Of a stretch of 6,542 bases of DNA, positions 6,445-6,542 are shown one piece after another. Each line of letters opens with the position of its first letter. Within the stretch, counting starts at the first letter, position 1. A model generated the notes under the pieces. It was not told the origin of the DNA, made no database searches, and saw nothing but the letters and a program-made list of their open reading frames with translations. Made by a program: the position numbers and the translations under genes. The DNA is from a bacterium (GTDB lineage Bacteria; Hydrogenedentota; Hydrogenedentia; Hydrogenedentiales; SLHB01). The stretch is from contig JAAEQP010001884.1 in the NCBI GenBank assembly GCA_024231375.1, forward strand, positions 1 through 6,542, written 5' to 3'.

Positions 6445-6480
6445 ATGCGTCCCTTCGGGACTCTGCGAGCAAGTCGTGCC
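6380..6480 (-). repeat. Structured repeat unit, right copy in inverse orientation
   Basis: Read on the minus strand from 6480: GGCACGA, 12 bases, hairpin GTCCC-GAA-GGGAC (6461-6449), 5 bases, GACCTTAGCCC (6443-6433) leading into the hairpin CCCCGCAC-TTCA-GTGCGGGG (6435-6416), 22 bases, and hairpin GTCCC-GTTA-GGGAC (6393-6380). The layout matches the left copy almost base for base in spacing. The central stem differs in sequence from the left copy yet pairs perfectly in both, and the TTCA loop is kept. A G8 run (6399-6406) can also pair with the C6 run (6414-6419), an alternative fold competing with the central stem. Confidence 0.8.
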
Positions 6481-6542
6481 GCGCACTCACGGAGATGTGT
6501 CGAGCGGGCCTTCGTTCAGGACGCCCCAAGCAGGCCGTTGCC

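Larger units (their letters stand above)
6050..6542. other. Gene-free region rich in hairpins
   Basis: This 493-base stretch to the right edge has no credible gene on either strand. The open frames in it are short, Arg/Pro-rich, without ribosome binding sites, and run through the hairpins. The part nearest the minus-strand operon (6050-6209) must include that operon's leader and probably its promoter, but no convincing -35/-10 pair was seen. The rest holds a 14-bp palindrome (6210-6223) and two facing repeat units (6250-6348 and 6380-6480). Nothing was recognised in 6481-6542. Confidence 0.75.

Noticed and set aside
6268..6461. CRISPR-like array suggested by the repeated GTCCC...GGGAC words
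   Set aside because: The repeats are short hairpins in opposite orientations with irregular distances, not identical direct repeats with equal spacers, and no cas gene is present.
6113..6529. Small open frames on both strands across the hairpin region
   Set aside because: They read straight through the repeat hairpins, are Arg/Pro/Ser rich, and lack ribosome binding sites.

Overview
The window is GC-rich and comes from a diderm (LPS-type outer membrane) bacterium. The evidence is a lipoprotein built from LptC/LptA-like beta-strand modules next to a typical LptB ATPase, two Sec-exported proteins of the sort used on polysaccharides, and hairpin-rich intergenic repeats. The style resembles deep-branching Gram-negative lineages such as Hydrogenedentota or the PVC group, but there is no rRNA or other phylogenetic marker, so this placement is a guess.

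Layout. (1) Bases 2-2490 and 2514-3344, plus strand: the 3' end of a type III pantothenate kinase gene (coaX), a 763-residue LptC/LptA-like lipoprotein and lptB, read as one tightly packed operon. The first two genes overlap by ATGA and the third follows after 23 bases. (2) Bases 3345-3550: a short convergent intergenic region holding a dRS3-like inverted repeat, ATTCCC-N8-GGGAAT. (3) Bases 6049-3551, minus strand: a two-gene operon for a secreted, mostly helical protein of probable (alpha/alpha)-barrel type and a secreted clan GH-A-like glycoside hydrolase. The stop codon of the first forms part of the ribosome binding site of the second. (4) Bases 6050-6542: a gene-free stretch with a 14-bp perfect palindrome and two roughly 100-base structured repeat units facing each other head to head.

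How the genes work together. LptB should be the cytoplasmic ATPase that powers LPS extraction from the inner membrane. The large lipoprotein probably provides the LptC-type and LptA-type beta-jellyroll surface that carries LPS across the periplasm. No LptF, LptG or LptD gene lies in the window. The minus-strand pair looks like an exported carbohydrate-processing unit with no evident link to the Lpt operon.

The two most interesting observations are the multi-module lipid-anchored LptC/LptA-like protein with an unexplained helical tail, and the paired inverted repeat units at 6250-6480. The two units keep their loop, flank and spacing while their stem sequences differ in a compensatory way, as expected for selected structure.
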